From Pisolithus tinctorius (lineage: Eukaryota; Basidiomycota; Agaricomycetes; Boletales; Pisolithaceae), in NCBI GenBank assembly GCA_024663395.1, contig JANFAH010000007.1:248001-312000 (forward strand): DNA of 64,000 nt, given 5' to 3'. The position numbers and the translations under genes are program-made. This document shows, one piece after another, positions 9,568-20,773 of this stretch. Numbering within the stretch: position 1 is the stretch's first letter; each line of letters opens with the position of its first letter. The notes below the pieces were generated by a model. That model saw only the letters and a program-made list of their open reading frames with translations, made no database searches and was not told where the DNA came from.

Positions 9568-10027
9568 TGTAGGAATAGGTAAAATTGATATACCTATAAT
9601 GGTAATAGTCAGTAATGGGCGAGTTTAGTGCTCGACCCAAAAGGGAGGTTCTCTCTGGAGAAAGAAGTGTAGTAAAACATAAAAAATGCGAACTAGAAAA
9701 AAGATACTTAGCTGTGCCTGTCTAATACTCTTGCCAGTCCTCCTGGCACTTTGGGTACTCCCCAAAGTAATAAATCTAACCTCAAAAACTCGCCGAAATG
9801 CGAGACTAAATCACCCTACTACTGAGGGCCTGTGACTTGTACTGGTTGTTATGGTAAACTGAACTCGCGCGAACACAGCACACGCGCTTAGTCAGCAACG
9901 TGGCTGCTCATCACCAAGTCCAGGGGTACAAACACAAAAACAAAGGCAAGAAATAAAACAAGTCCTTCCACCCCTAAACTCCTGACCAAGACGGATTCCC
10001 CTAGGGAACTCGAACTCGTTCCCTACA
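9568..10027 (-). repeat. Element A 3' LTR
   Basis: 460 bp, TGTAGGAATAGG to GTTCCCTACA. Near the right end TAGGGAAC (10002-10009) and GTTCCCTA (10018-10025) form an inverted repeat just inside the terminus. Six CpG-site differences separate it from 18165-18624. Confidence 0.95.
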
Positions 10028-11068
10028 TCCGAGGGGTGGTTTAGAATTCAACCGTCCTCGGTCGCTCTCCTCCTCGCACGAACATCCTCATCCTCGCATC
10101 TGCTTCCCTCGACCTCACCACATATCCTCATGCCCTTCAAACACAACTCTTCGCCCCTAACCTCCTCACTACTTGAACATGACCCCCTTCCTTCCCAAAA
10201 CATGCTCCTGATCTCGCTGAACAACCCTCTTCATCCTCAAAACCTTTCGCCCTCGAACACAACCCTTTCCGCCTACAGAGCACCACCTGGCCTCTCGAAC
10301 ACACACCCTGCCTCTCGAACACTCCCCTCAAGGCCCAAACCTCGAACCAAAAGACGACGGAGATAATCTCCAGGCAAGCGAACAAGTGAGTAATAAATCA
10401 AGTGTGGAGCGAGTCAAAGACTGCTCTTCGAGGCACAGTCTCTGTGCGAACGGTAACGTGGTGTGATGCAGCGCCACAGCTGGTACAGCGGACGCTGGCC
10501 CTCCATGAGGCAGCTCGAAGACGTATATATGTACCTAAAACAAATCTCGATCAGTCGTGTATTTACTATCCTTATATGCATATGTGCTCTCAACTACTGC
10601 TCGTCCTTAAGACGATTTAGCACCAAGAAAAAAAAACAATGGAACTCGAAACTATAAGTCGGGGTGAGTAGAATCACCCGAAGGTTAGCACGACTCGGTT
10701 GAACGACGTCGCTCGAAGCAAAACTCAAACGAAAGAAAAACTATATATATACGCTCACTGGGACCTTCGCTACATTGTCCTCTTCATTTTCATACCCTTG
10801 ACTCTCCGCGCATGCGTATGCTTGACTCCTCGTACCTCGTCTGGCACTTCACCTGGTGGCCGAAGCCCTGTGCTAAGTGTCGCTGAGCGACCTCGAGTTG
10901 CCCGTCTTCGTTCGCCATTGTCTCGACCCTAGATACAAAGTATTTTGGCGTAGTATACGTTCGAATCATAATAAAAGATATCACCTTAAGTCTGTACATC
11001 CTCGCATCTCCTTCATTGATAGGTTTTCGACTCCGACGGGTGTAGGTGCTAACTTTGTTCAATCTTGG
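10028..11068. other. Element A 3' untranslated region
   Basis: About 1 kb with no convincing gene. Next to the LTR, 10028-10066 has the conserved pre-LTR module also seen in B and C (TCCGAGGGGT, then a short hairpin around CAACC and GGTCG). Small open frames are short and low in complexity. Confidence 0.6.
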
Positions 11069-13420
11069 TCATCGGCCTTCAACCTCACAGTCGGGCAGAC
11101 GAAGTCTTGATGCTAAGTACTGATGAACAGCTTCGAGCCGTCCATCCCCATCGATCGCCTTTTCCTTTGCACCAGGGTACCTGTACCTCGCAGTAGATAA
11201 TGTTCGAACCAAAACCGAAAAGGGCACCTTGGCTTCAAACTTCCCCTTCCTGAGTTTCGTCAACAGCTCTTTGCACTCTACCCATGAACTCATGCTGTCT
11301 TCTTTTCCTTCGGATATCAGCAACTGCGCTTCGACTCGGTCGAGTACCTTAGACCTGTAGATTCGTGAGTAGGTCGTCATAAAGACAAAAGACAAAAACA
11401 AGTGCTCGGGCTTGGTGTCTGAATCCACACCACCTCGAATACACTGTGTGCGACTTCGTTGTTCTGGCCAGCCTCGCCCCTCCTCAATCTTCGCATACTG
11501 CTCGCCTTCTCGCCTACTCGAACTCGCTTCGTCTTCTTCTCTTCCAGACATCAGTAGCCACATGTCGATTCCTCCACATGTCCTTTGCTCGCAGTTCATC
11601 ATAGTCTCTTGTTCCGTGACCGCAATTCGCTGCAAACGTCCATCTTCCCTAGAATAACGAGGATGTAAATAGAATGTTCTAAGATCAAAACGAAAATCCG
11701 AGCTGTCAAGCCCAGTGCGTGAATCCTCTATGTTGCTCCTCCGCTGAGAGCTCTCTGTTGCTTCAAACAACCATCGTTCGGTGATAACTCGAGTCCTTGT
11801 TGCTTCGCATAGTCGTTCGACAACACATCGACCCATAAAACCACTTCTTTGTACTGCAGACATCTTGTAGCTCAAAGATTCCTCAACTGCTGGTAGTATT
11901 TTGTCTTTCCTAAAACGATGCGGCCATAAGTAAAACACTCTAAGGAGAAAGCTAAACTTCGGGCTATCAAGCCCACTCGGCAGGGCCTCGATACTCCTTG
12001 CATTGCACGCGTCTCTTTGCGACTTCGAGACTTGCTGCTGTAGATCGAACCGTATTTGTCGCATTTGTCTTGTCATACTTCGTTCGTAGTTAGCTGTAGA
12101 TTCTTCGATGCCATGTAAATGCCTGTATTCCCTAAAACGTCGTAGCTGTAAGTAAAACGGCTTAAAGAGAAGGCCAAGACTTGGGCCTTCGAGCCCACTC
12201 GGCATGGCTTCGATGCTCCTCGCATCTCGCGCGTCTTGCTGCGACTTTGAAATTCGCCGTTGTACTGTATATAGATGCGTTCCTTCTTCCACGTCTTCGT
12301 CTATTCTAATACGATGTAGCTGTAAGTAGAAATTTGCAAAACGAAAATAGAAGCTAGAGCTGTCGCGCTCATTATCCATCCTCGATGATTCATCGATACT
12401 CTGTGAAAACTCGTATTTCCTGAAACAACGTAGCCGTAAGTTAAACGATTCGAAGAAAAAACTAAAACTCAGGCCGTCGGGCCCACTCGATGTGACTTCG
12501 ACACTTCTCGCACGTCTTGCTTCTTGTCGCGACTTCAAACCTCGCCGTCGCATCGCCATTTGTAGCAACTCTCGTACACCAGTCCATGTAGTCGCCTTGA
12601 ACTTGTTTCTTGTGGCCTTCCGCAGCCGTCGTAGTACTTGTTGCGCTGTATGTCGATGTGTCCTTTCTTCCGAATCGTCGTCTACTCTAGAATAATGTAC
12701 CTGTAAGCAAGAAGTCATGCAACAAAGATAAAAACTAGGGCCGTTGCGCTTCAAGTGCGTGAACGCATTTCCACAATTGGATGGGTCCATCGACTTCGCG
12801 TGTTTCCTGAGCGCTGTGAGTGATGGCAATACATGGCAACTACATCGCGGCTCGAGCCTGAGCAAGGCTCGCCCAAGAATAGCGACGGTAGCCTTGATGT
12901 GAACTTGTTGTGTATATCCGTTGTCCCTTGAGCTGTTAGGCCCAGTATTCATGCTTGTCAGATGTTGTATCTTCAACGACTGCCGTCGCAGATCAACCTG
13001 TAGTCCTCGCACTCGTTTCGTGGTACGTCCGAGTGTCTTTCGTTCATAGTCCTTCGTAGATTCTTGAATAGCGATTGCTGGGATGTAGGTCGCTCTTCGT
13101 TGTATATAACCACTTCCCCTAGGACAGCATAGATGTAAGTAAGACGTTCCGCAATCAAAACGAACCTCTGAGCCATCGGGCTCAGTATCCACGCTCGTCA
13201 GACCTCGTATCCTCGGCGATCGCTGTTGAAGACCGAACTGTAGTCCTTGCGATCGTCTTGCTGTACTTCCTCGCGTCCCTTGTTCGTAGACCATTGTAGA
13301 TTCTTGAATGGCGATCGCTGTTCGTCGTAGATAGTCGGCTTCCCTAGAACAATGAAGATGTAAGTAAAGTATCCTAGAACCAAAACAGAACTCCGAGCGT
13401 TCAAGCCCGGTGGTCTCCAT
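11069..13420 (-). repeat. Element A degenerate tandem repeat array, open as one 783-codon frame
   Basis: About nine diverged units of 40-140 codons. Each carries a version of F-x-F-x(4)-F-Y-L-x-L-R-x-x-R and most end near SGLDS. At DNA level each unit has an AGATGTAAGTAA-like stretch and a small palindrome such as CTGAGCC-atcg-GGCTCAG (about 13170). One long minus-strand frame spans all units without a stop, but another frame is also open in several units (RLTYIYAVLGEVVIYNEERP at about 13090-13150), so coding is uncertain. Units are partly obscured by indels. No match to a known family was recognised. Confidence 0.55.
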
Positions 13421-13449
13421 CGCGCTTCGTTTCCTTCAGACGGCTGTTC

Positions 13450-15290
13450 TTGCCTCGCGCTGTGAGTCAAAGTGTGGAAAGCTGGTATAAACCAAACAAA
13501 TCCAACACAAAAGACAAATATGTGCGAGTGGTGGTTTACCTCCGCAGAACCTGGAGGGCAGAGAAACCTAAAGTGGGGAAGACTTCAAGTGGAGGTGCTC
13601 CTGGCGCAAGTCATCGACGAGTTACGCAGGAGAAGATGAATGAGTGATGATTGGATGGGGAATGCTGAACAGAGTGAAGGTGTTCAGCCGAAAGGTACTT
13701 CAAGTAATGGACTTCAAGGAAACGTGCTCCTGGCACAAGTCGTTGACGAGTTACGCAGGAGTGGAGGGATGACTAAGACTGCTGACTAAGAGGAAGCTTC
13801 AGATGAATGATGGAGGCAGATAGACTCTTCCAAATGAGCCTCAACTACCAAGTATTTGAATGATGACAGATAGACCCCTTCGTGGAGCCTCAACTGTCGA
13901 CGACAAGATATGCTGAGCTGAGCTGACTTCTGGACTGCTTCTTGATCGATTGATTCTGATTGATTGTGGGTAGCTAAGTACATGGGGGTTTATATACTGA
14001 GGGGGGAGCACAGCTTGTGACAAACAAGGCACAAACACTTGGTAAGTAATGAGTAAGGACTGAGTAACCATGATGAGTAAGCGAGAAATGAAAAGTAAGC
14101 AAGCAAAGAGGATTGGTAAGTACTGGCAATGAACGAGTCAAGGATAGTCAAAATATCACAAAATGAGTCAAATAGAATCAGAAACTGAGTAAGTGCACTG
14201 ATATCACATTAGGGGGTGGCGATGCAAGTCAGATCTCGGTGGAGACATCTCTAGATCCAAAGATGGCATGACAGATGGATGGTGTTTCCAGATAGGGAAG
14301 TATTAATTCCAGAACTGAAGGGCATGAGTCAGGCGTCAAAGGGGGCTAGGGCATTGGGGGTCTGTGGGGCAATGAGAGCATATGCGATCGCGTCTCCCAC
14401 CCTTCCATCCTCTCAGTGAAGTTAACAAAAACTTCATGAACGGGGCTCTGACGGAGGAGGAGGAGAAGGGGGAACGTCTTCTGCTGGATCTTGCAGTAAG
14501 AAGGCAAGATGCATGTCATACTCGTCATGAATGCGATCAGGGAGGCTGGAGGACAGTAGATTATACTGCAGCTGTCGCAATGCGGGAAGAATGATGGACG
14601 AGATTGGAATAAAGACGGTGCAGGGAGCAGGGAGGAACGATCCATATGCTTCATCAGGAGGGGAGACTGAAACGACCACATAAGACCTTTCTAACCAAGT
14701 GACAGACCTGAGGCAACCAAAGAACGTCCTTCTGGAAGTCATACTGACAAGGAGAACACGCTGACCAAGCTGCATGGGATGAGATGGGGCTGACAATGAC
14801 GGGATGAACCAGGGGGCTTCAGGACAGAAGCTGGTGGGAATGCCTGGCAGATATACATAGCCATTGTCTCTGGCAAATGAGACAAGCGAGATGATTGACG
14901 AAGAGGCGGCCATGATTGATGGACCTCGCGAAATGAGCGTCTGATGGATGGAGTGCTGTAGAAACACGTAGGGTGTGAGGATCCTCTCCAAATTTGGAAG
15001 GAAGAATCGTGGGGCTGAGCACTTTAAGCGAGCATGCGAACCGAGTTGATATCTTTGGAAATGGTGGAGATATGATGAAAACCGGAATGCCATACACGGG
15101 CACTAAAAACTTTTAATGTGCGCTTAACTCGCTTCCTCTTTTCTCTTTAGCACTGACGACTCAATCTTGTGCGAAGGATGACTGTTCACGTCCAACAGTC
15201 TTTCTACGCATGAGGCCTTTAGTCTTCATCTGCATGCATGGGCATTGCGCACAACTCGTTGACGAGTTAGGCAGAGTCAGCTGTAACCAT
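13450..15290. other. Non-repetitive segment inside element A with a 219-codon open frame
   Basis: It is flanked by repeat units and opens with a direct repeat of about 50 bp (13583-13634 and 13709-13760, sharing ACGAGTTACGCAGGAG); a weaker copy is at about 15244-15275. Between them a minus-strand frame at 14434-15093 encodes 219 residues (MAFRFSSYLHHFQRYQLG to PPPPSEPRS) with mixed hydrophobic and polar composition unlike the repeats. A TATA-like TTTATATACTG lies at about 13990. The family is not recognised. It may be a captured host fragment or an old nested insertion. Confidence 0.4.
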
Positions 15291-15299
15291 GTCCACAAC

Positions 15300-16010
15300 A
15301 CCTTTGGTGTGTGACAGCGCAGCCTTCAGTCTGTGTCAAACGTCGTCGTTGCTGTCGCTCCAGTCGCTGCCGCTGTTCCTGTCATACTCCCACGCAATCT
15401 TCGGTCATAGTTCATCATAGAGTCTTGCATCAGGATCGCTTGGTCGTCGGTCGCTCTTTGTCGCATACTCTTGTATTCCCTAGAATAGCGTAGATGTAAG
15501 TAACGTGTTCCAGAATCCAAACAAACCCTTGGGCCTCCGAGCCCAACATCTGCGCTCCTTGCGCTTCACCTCCATCGAACGGATGTTCTAGCCTTGCACG
15601 GCCATCGATCTGTGCCGAGCATCGTCCTTGTTCTTTGTACCACGGTCGCCGTTCACCATAGATAGCTACCTTCTCTAGAATAGCATAGATGTAAGTAAAG
15701 CGTCTTGAAATCAAAATGAACCTCTGAGCCATCGGACTCAGTACTCACGCTCATCGCGCCCTGTTTCCGTCGAACGGCACAGTCAATGTCGACTGGCCAT
15801 TGACCTGCGCTAGGTCTAGTCGTCGTCCGCGTTGCTGTCGCTATCGCTCATTTGTAGTCCGTTGTTGACCCTCGAACTGCGATCGCAGGGACCTCCGTCG
15901 TGCTTCGTCATGTATGTCCATTTTCCCTAGAGTAGAATAGATGTAAGTAAAATGTACTGAAATCATAACAAACCTTTGCTCCGTCGAGCCCAGAACCCGC
16001 GCTCCTCGCG
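15300..16010 (-). repeat. Second block of the element A tandem repeat array
   Basis: Three more units of about 230 bp, each with the block AGATGTAAGTAA followed 30-50 bp later by a GAGCC-atcg-GGCTC-like palindrome (about 15530, 15730 and 15990). Minus-strand translations again give R-F-x-x-I-x-x-x-F-T-Y-I-Y in each unit, in frames broken by indels. Confidence 0.6.
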
Positions 16011-16229
16011 CCTCGTCTCCACAAGATGGCTGTTCCAGCCTCGCATGGCTGTTGCTCTGAGTCCAGCACTGTCGTCGTCCTTGCTCGTCCTCATGTTGTT
16101 GTTGTCGCTCTTGCCACTGTCGCTGTCGCTCGTAGTCGTGGTAACTTCCACACAGTACGTCGTTCGCCCCATTCTTCATATCCTACGATTGCCGCAATCT
16201 TGCATAGTCGGCCTGTAACAGTAGAGTCG

Positions 16230-17290
16230 TCAGTATGTAGTGTTGCTTGAATGCGCATGGCCACGACGCGCAGAGCGGTCACGTGACTCCACTTAGTTAA
16301 CATCGCAGGACTTTCTGCACAAGTCCTAACACCGAGTGCGCGCGTCGATTCGCTCGATGAATCCTCGAATAAAACATTTATTGCTGATACTGTGCGGCTG
16401 CGGAATATTTCGAGTGCGAGGGCATCTATCCTCGCCGCGTGCTTCAACATTTCGATTCGCAAAATTTCTTCTGGCGGCTTCCTTCGTATGACGAGCCTCG
16501 ATGGCTCCTCGATCTGAATTCTTCTTGCAATAACCTTCGACTCGATGTGATTCATGTGCCGCGGCGCTCTGTGTGAGTCAACGACCTCTTTGTATGCCAA
16601 CCTATCTGTTTTGGGACTGCCTGTGAGTGTTTCGAGCCCTTCGACTCCAACTCCTGTGGGCTTCGGGTGTTCTTCGAGCCTTTCGGCTTCGAATTCGAGC
16701 GGAATCTTTGACCTGAATAGGTCGTTGGTTAACTGATGTGTATTTCTGCTGACTGCAGGAACTCCGAGGCCACTCCTTTCATTGCCTCGACCTCTTAGGT
16801 AGGACTCCTGTAGTGACACACCAGTAGCCATCAGAGAAACTCGATACAAACAAAAAGAAAAACCCTTTTGAGTGTTGTAATTTGCTTCGAATTCGAATGG
16901 GACTTTTGTTGTGAGTGGTTCCTCCACCAATGCAGGTTCGACTTGCTTGAGTTCTACTGCTTCCTGTAACTCAGTAGTCAGTATTCTGTTTGTACTCAAG
17001 GAAAACTCTCCCGTCTCAAAACAGGTTGCTGCGGCTGCTTCGACGAGCCTGGCAGGGCTTCGGTCTTCACTCTTTGTCTTCTTGGATAAACTCGGTGGCT
17101 GCGCGCGACTTGTTGAAACTAACTTCGGTACTTTCTTGCACTCTATGTATCCTGATAACTCTGTAGATCCCTGTATACTGGACGTCAGCGAGTCATGTGT
17201 AGCTGTAGGCAGAAAACACTTCGTAGATAGATGTTGCCTGTCCGAACTCGATTCTGGGTCACTTCGTGGCTCATAGTAGTCTCCCGCGCT
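16230..17290 (-). pseudogene. Element A gag C-terminal extension
   Basis: Minus-strand frame open from just after the gag stop to about 16091, about 350 codons of coding character. It is rich in Ser, Glu and Arg with two related blocks, KVPFEFEANYN and KIPLEFEAERL. It lies where C1 gag continues after its own stop. No zinc knuckle was found, unlike B and C. Start and end are uncertain; a stop at 17294 separates it from gag. Confidence 0.5.
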
Positions 17291-17293
17291 TGT

Positions 17294-18052
17294 TCATGCT
17301 CGCTCCGAGCGAAATCCTTTGTGTAGTAGTCGTGTTGCTGTGTATGTTACCTGCTCCATGGGCCATGGATCATCCGAGTGTCGCTGTCGATCGTCGTGTC
17401 GCATTTTCCGAATAATTTCGCGCCGGAATTCCTTGTCAAAGCCTTGTACATAGAGGTCTTCGAGCTTGTCAGCCTCGAGTTGCTTCGAAACCCGTAGAAA
17501 TGTTGCTAAATCTAGAAAATATAGTCTGTAGTTCATCAGTTCTTCCTCTGTACGAATTTCTCTTCTTGCCTGGCTGTCAACGAGGCTGTAAAGGTCATTC
17601 CTCGAGTACTGTTGATCCATTTTCCGGGACCCAGGATACAAACGTGCAATGGCCACCACGAATTCAGGCCAACTCAGCCGATCTTCGACAAATTGATACC
17701 ACGAGTCCGAGACTTCACTGCTTGCATACCAGCAAACCCATTTCACCCATTCTTGGTCATCGAAGCAATTCTCACGCTCGCAAAGACTTCGAACCTCTTC
17801 GAAATACCTAAAAAGGTCAGACGCGCACCCTGAGAACCATGGTGCATCCCTCGAATGCCTCAGTGGCATTCCCTCGAGATCTTTCGGCACATTCTCACGG
17901 CTTCTTCGCAAAAATTCGACTATTAGTTTCCCTTCGGACTTGCTTCTCGGCTCGAGGGATCTTCGACTTTGACACTTGCTTGACATTTGCTGCTCGAAAA
18001 ATAACTCTGAAAATTTCCTGAATTCCTGAGAGTAGATGGTAGCTAGAATCAA
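17294..18052 (-). CDS. gag: Element A gag-like protein
   Basis: Up to 252 residues. The core MPLRHSRDAPWFSGCASDL followed by FRYFEEVRSLC aligns with B2 gag (IPCRGLPKALSFSGCPKDL) and C1 gag (MPLRGSNKAPKFSSHTEDI), so A, B and C share one gag family. The likely start is the Met of MPLRHS, since the other families begin at the equivalent Met; sequence upstream in frame may be leader. It probably forms particles or lets A RNA join particles made by C. The frame ends in TGA at 17294. Confidence 0.75.
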   Translation of the reverse strand: MILATIYSQEFRKFSELFFEQQMSSKCQSRRSLEPRSKSEGKLIVEFLRRSRENVPKDLEGMPLRHSRDAPWFSGCASDLFRYFEEVRSLCERENCFDDQEWVKWVCWYASSEVSDSWYQFVEDRLSWPEFVVAIARLYPGSRKMDQQYSRNDLYSLVDSQARREIRTEEELMNYRLYFLDLATFLRVSKQLEADKLEDLYVQGFDKEFRREIIRKMRHDDRQRHSDDPWPMEQVTYTATRLLHKGFRSERA

Positions 18053-18143
18053 GACTCTGAATACTTAGCTTGTCCAACTCAACCCAGCAAAGACTTCATT
18101 CAGTGATAAAACGGTGACTTCTTTCCCCAAAATGGACAGAACC

Positions 18144-18162
18144 CCCCTCGCGGTGGGCTCCA
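18144..18162 (-). promoter_or_regulatory. Element A primer binding site
   Basis: On the minus strand TGGAGCCCACCGCGAGGGG starts 2 nt after the 5' LTR. The same 19-mer serves C1 (31240) and C2 (36327); B and B2 differ only at CpG positions. TGG fits a tRNA CCA end. The implied base before CCA is U, which suits tRNA-Cys among others; the tRNA is not identified. Confidence 0.88.
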
Positions 18163-18164
18163 GA

Positions 18165-18624
18165 TGTAGGAATAGGTAAAATTGATATACCTATAATGGT
18201 AATAGTCAGTAATGGGCAAGTTTAGTGCTCGACCCAAAAGGGAGGTTCTCTCTGGAGAAAGAAGTGTAGTAAAACATAAAAAATGCGAACTAGAAAAAAG
18301 ATACTTAGCTGTGCCTGTCTAATACTCTTGCCAGTCCTCCTGGCACTTTGGGTACTCCCCAAAGTAATAAATCTAACCTCAAAAACTCACCGAAATGTGA
18401 GACTAAATCACCCTACTACTGAGGGCCTGTGACTTGTACTGGTTGTTATGGTAAACTGAACTCGCGCGAACACAGCACATGCGCTTAGTCAGCAACGTGG
18501 CTGCTCGTCACCAAGTCCAGGGGTACAAACACAAAAACAAAGGCAAGAAATAAAACAAGTCCTTCCACCCCTAAACTCCTGACCAAGATGGATTCCCCTA
18601 GGGAACTCGAACTCGTTCCCTACA
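18165..18624 (-). repeat. Element A 5' LTR
   Basis: 460 bp, same length as the left copy. Followed by GCGG, the target duplication. Confidence 0.96.
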
Positions 18625-18635
18625 GCGGTGCACAA

Positions 18636-18996
18636 TGTAGGAAAATAGATTTGAGAGGGAGTAGAAGTAGCTGAGGAGAGTAGGGATATCTGAGGGGGGT
18701 GAGTAAGCCAAAGGGGCTTCTATAACCTGGGCAAGGATCCTGATAGTCGTCTGAAGGCTTCTGGGGCTGTCTGGGTGCAGGGAAACAACCTGCTCAAACT
18801 TGTCTCTTGTCTTAGGGTAACTTGTCTATTTTTTTTTCTAAAGGAAAAAACCATACACAAGTAGCACTACTGCTGACTAAGCAACCAAAAAAGCGAGATC
18901 TAAGTGCAACTCATAGAAACAAGTATCTGGAATGAAAATGAAGTAAAACTAGGAAAATAAACCAATTCCCCTGGTAGGGAAATTACATTCCCTACA
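18636..18996 (-). repeat. Element B 3' LTR
   Basis: 361 bp, TGTAGGAAAATAG to ATTCCCTACA. Terminal inverted pair GTAGGGAA (18974-18981) and TTCCCTAC (18988-18995). The pre-LTR module follows at 18997-19034 with hairpin TTGACTG-tccc-CAGTCAA. Confidence 0.94.
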
Positions 18997-19299
18997 TCCC
19001 AGGGGTACTCGAGATCTTGACTGTCCCCAGTCAACCCGAAGGTGGCCAAGAATCCGAAGTCACGACAGAGGGGGTGAGAGAACGACTCATTGACGAAAAA
19101 CAGGTGCTCTGAACAGTGCGAAACGAGACATGACGGCAGAATGGAATGCAGTGACTACCCCGCAAAATGAGTGCAGAGAACCTGCGCACCCAATCCCGAG
19201 ATATCCACAAATCTGCCCAAGGGTACCCCCATTCACCAAAAACCAAATGTAACCACAAGTTCTGCAGCGATGATGACAGAAAAGCTACCATTCTGAGGC

Positions 19300-20480
19300 T
19301 GTCGAATAGTAGCATCTGGATCCCAAAAAGCGAGAGATCCGGTCGAGAAACGGGCAAGATACTCAAAGAGTCATCTGAAAGTGTCTGCAACGACAAAATG
19401 GGGCGTATCTCCACAACGGCAGCAGCAAGCATGATGTATGATATACCGTCAGAAAGCCCTCAACAGGTAGTACAACGTCCCTCAAAAGCGAAAGGTCCGG
19501 CAGTGAAATGGGCAAGTTATCACACATACAACATTGTTGACTGAAAAGGGAACGCTGCGGACCGACGACGGATGCTCGGGACATGGTGAAACTGCCAGTA
19601 ATGATGGAGGGGAATGTAACGAACACGCTGAAGAAGAGACGGAGGGAATCCGCCCACGCGGGCCTGAGATATTCAGAAAGTTGTCCGAAAGCGCCTCTAA
19701 CCACAAAAATGAGCGTATCTCGACGATGGCTGCGTGGAATTTGACAAAAGTAGTGTCCCCAGAAAGGGCTATGCGAGGGGAATGGACTGTCAGGAAAGCG
19801 AGAGGAACAGTGCTCGAGTGCACGAGATACAATGAGAGGATCTCAAGGGCAGGGAGAAACGGTTGACTCGCACAACAACAGCTGGGACGATCAACACGAA
19901 ACTCCGTGAGACGGTAGAGGACTCGTGGGCGAACAGGGAAAACGAGGAAACACGCTGATTGGATCAGCCGATCCTGAGTTATAAGCAAAACCGTCTCGAA
20001 GCCGTCTGGATACAAAAACGCGGATATCTCGATAACAGTTGCGCAGAATTTTACAAAGCAGGGGTCCCCAGGAAGGGCTCAGCGAGAGGGATGAACGACC
20101 CGAAAAGCGAGAGGAACGGCACAGAACTGCATGAGCGACTATGGCATGACCTCAAGCATGGGCCTTCGCACAAAAATGCGAATATCTCCGGAGCTACTGG
20201 ACCTATCCGAACAATCCTGATATCAACATGGAGCATTCGTCATGGACTACAATCCTCCCAAAAAGCGAGAGGCGCGGCGCAGAAACGAGCGAGATACGAC
20301 CACAAGACCCTGAGAATGGACCTATCCGCAAAAATGCGAATATCTCCTGAACGGCTGGGCGCATGCAAACGAGCTTGGTACCGACAGAGAGCTGACGTCG
20401 AGTAGTACGAGCCTGCCAAAAAGCGAGAGGCACGGCGCGATAACGAGCGAGATACGCGCTCGGTACGAGGGAGGTAGCAT
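19300..20480 (-). repeat. Element B degenerate tandem repeats
   Basis: About five diverged units. Two motifs alternate on the plus strand: AAAAGCGAGAGG (near 19327, 19484, 19794, 20103, 20260, 20418) and CAAAAATGCGAATATCTCC (near 19393, 19702, 20013, 20169, 20330). Unit spacing falls from about 310 to about 155 bp. No coding potential is claimed. The same block occurs in B2 at about 42830-44000 in the other orientation. Confidence 0.6.
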
Positions 20481-20773
20481 TTGTCTTGACAAGCAATGAG
20501 CGGTGTCAACAGTAATTTCGTCAGAATTGTATCCGTGGATGTGAGGCACCACATAGAGTTCGGGAAGGCGACAGGTGCGATGCGATTTGGCATTCCGCTG
20601 AGAACTCGAGCCTGGGGGGGTAAAACACAGTACAAAAGAAGAGAAAAACTAAACATGTATAAGGTACAGAAAACTTCGCATAATGATGTAGGTAGATCTG
20701 TACTAGATACTGTAAGATCCATAAGCAAAAAGAAACAAAAAAAAACATAACAGAATTGATGTGACACGCAGCG

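Larger units (their letters stand above)
9568..18624 (-). mobile_element. Element A: 9.1-kb gag-only LTR retrotransposon
   Basis: Two 460-bp LTRs with 6 differences, 4-bp target duplication GCGG (9564-9567 and 18625-18628), and a PBS next to the right LTR. A gag-like gene follows the PBS (17294-18052, continuing to about 16230). The rest is degenerate tandem repeats and one unique segment. No RT, RNase H, integrase or protease motif was found in any frame. PBS, LTR ends and gag relate it to family C, the likely source of enzymes. It resembles the TR-GAG class known from plants. Confidence 0.9.

Noticed and set aside
11069..16010. CRISPR-like array
   Set aside because: Units are long, diverged and lack uniform repeats and spacers; the genome is eukaryotic.
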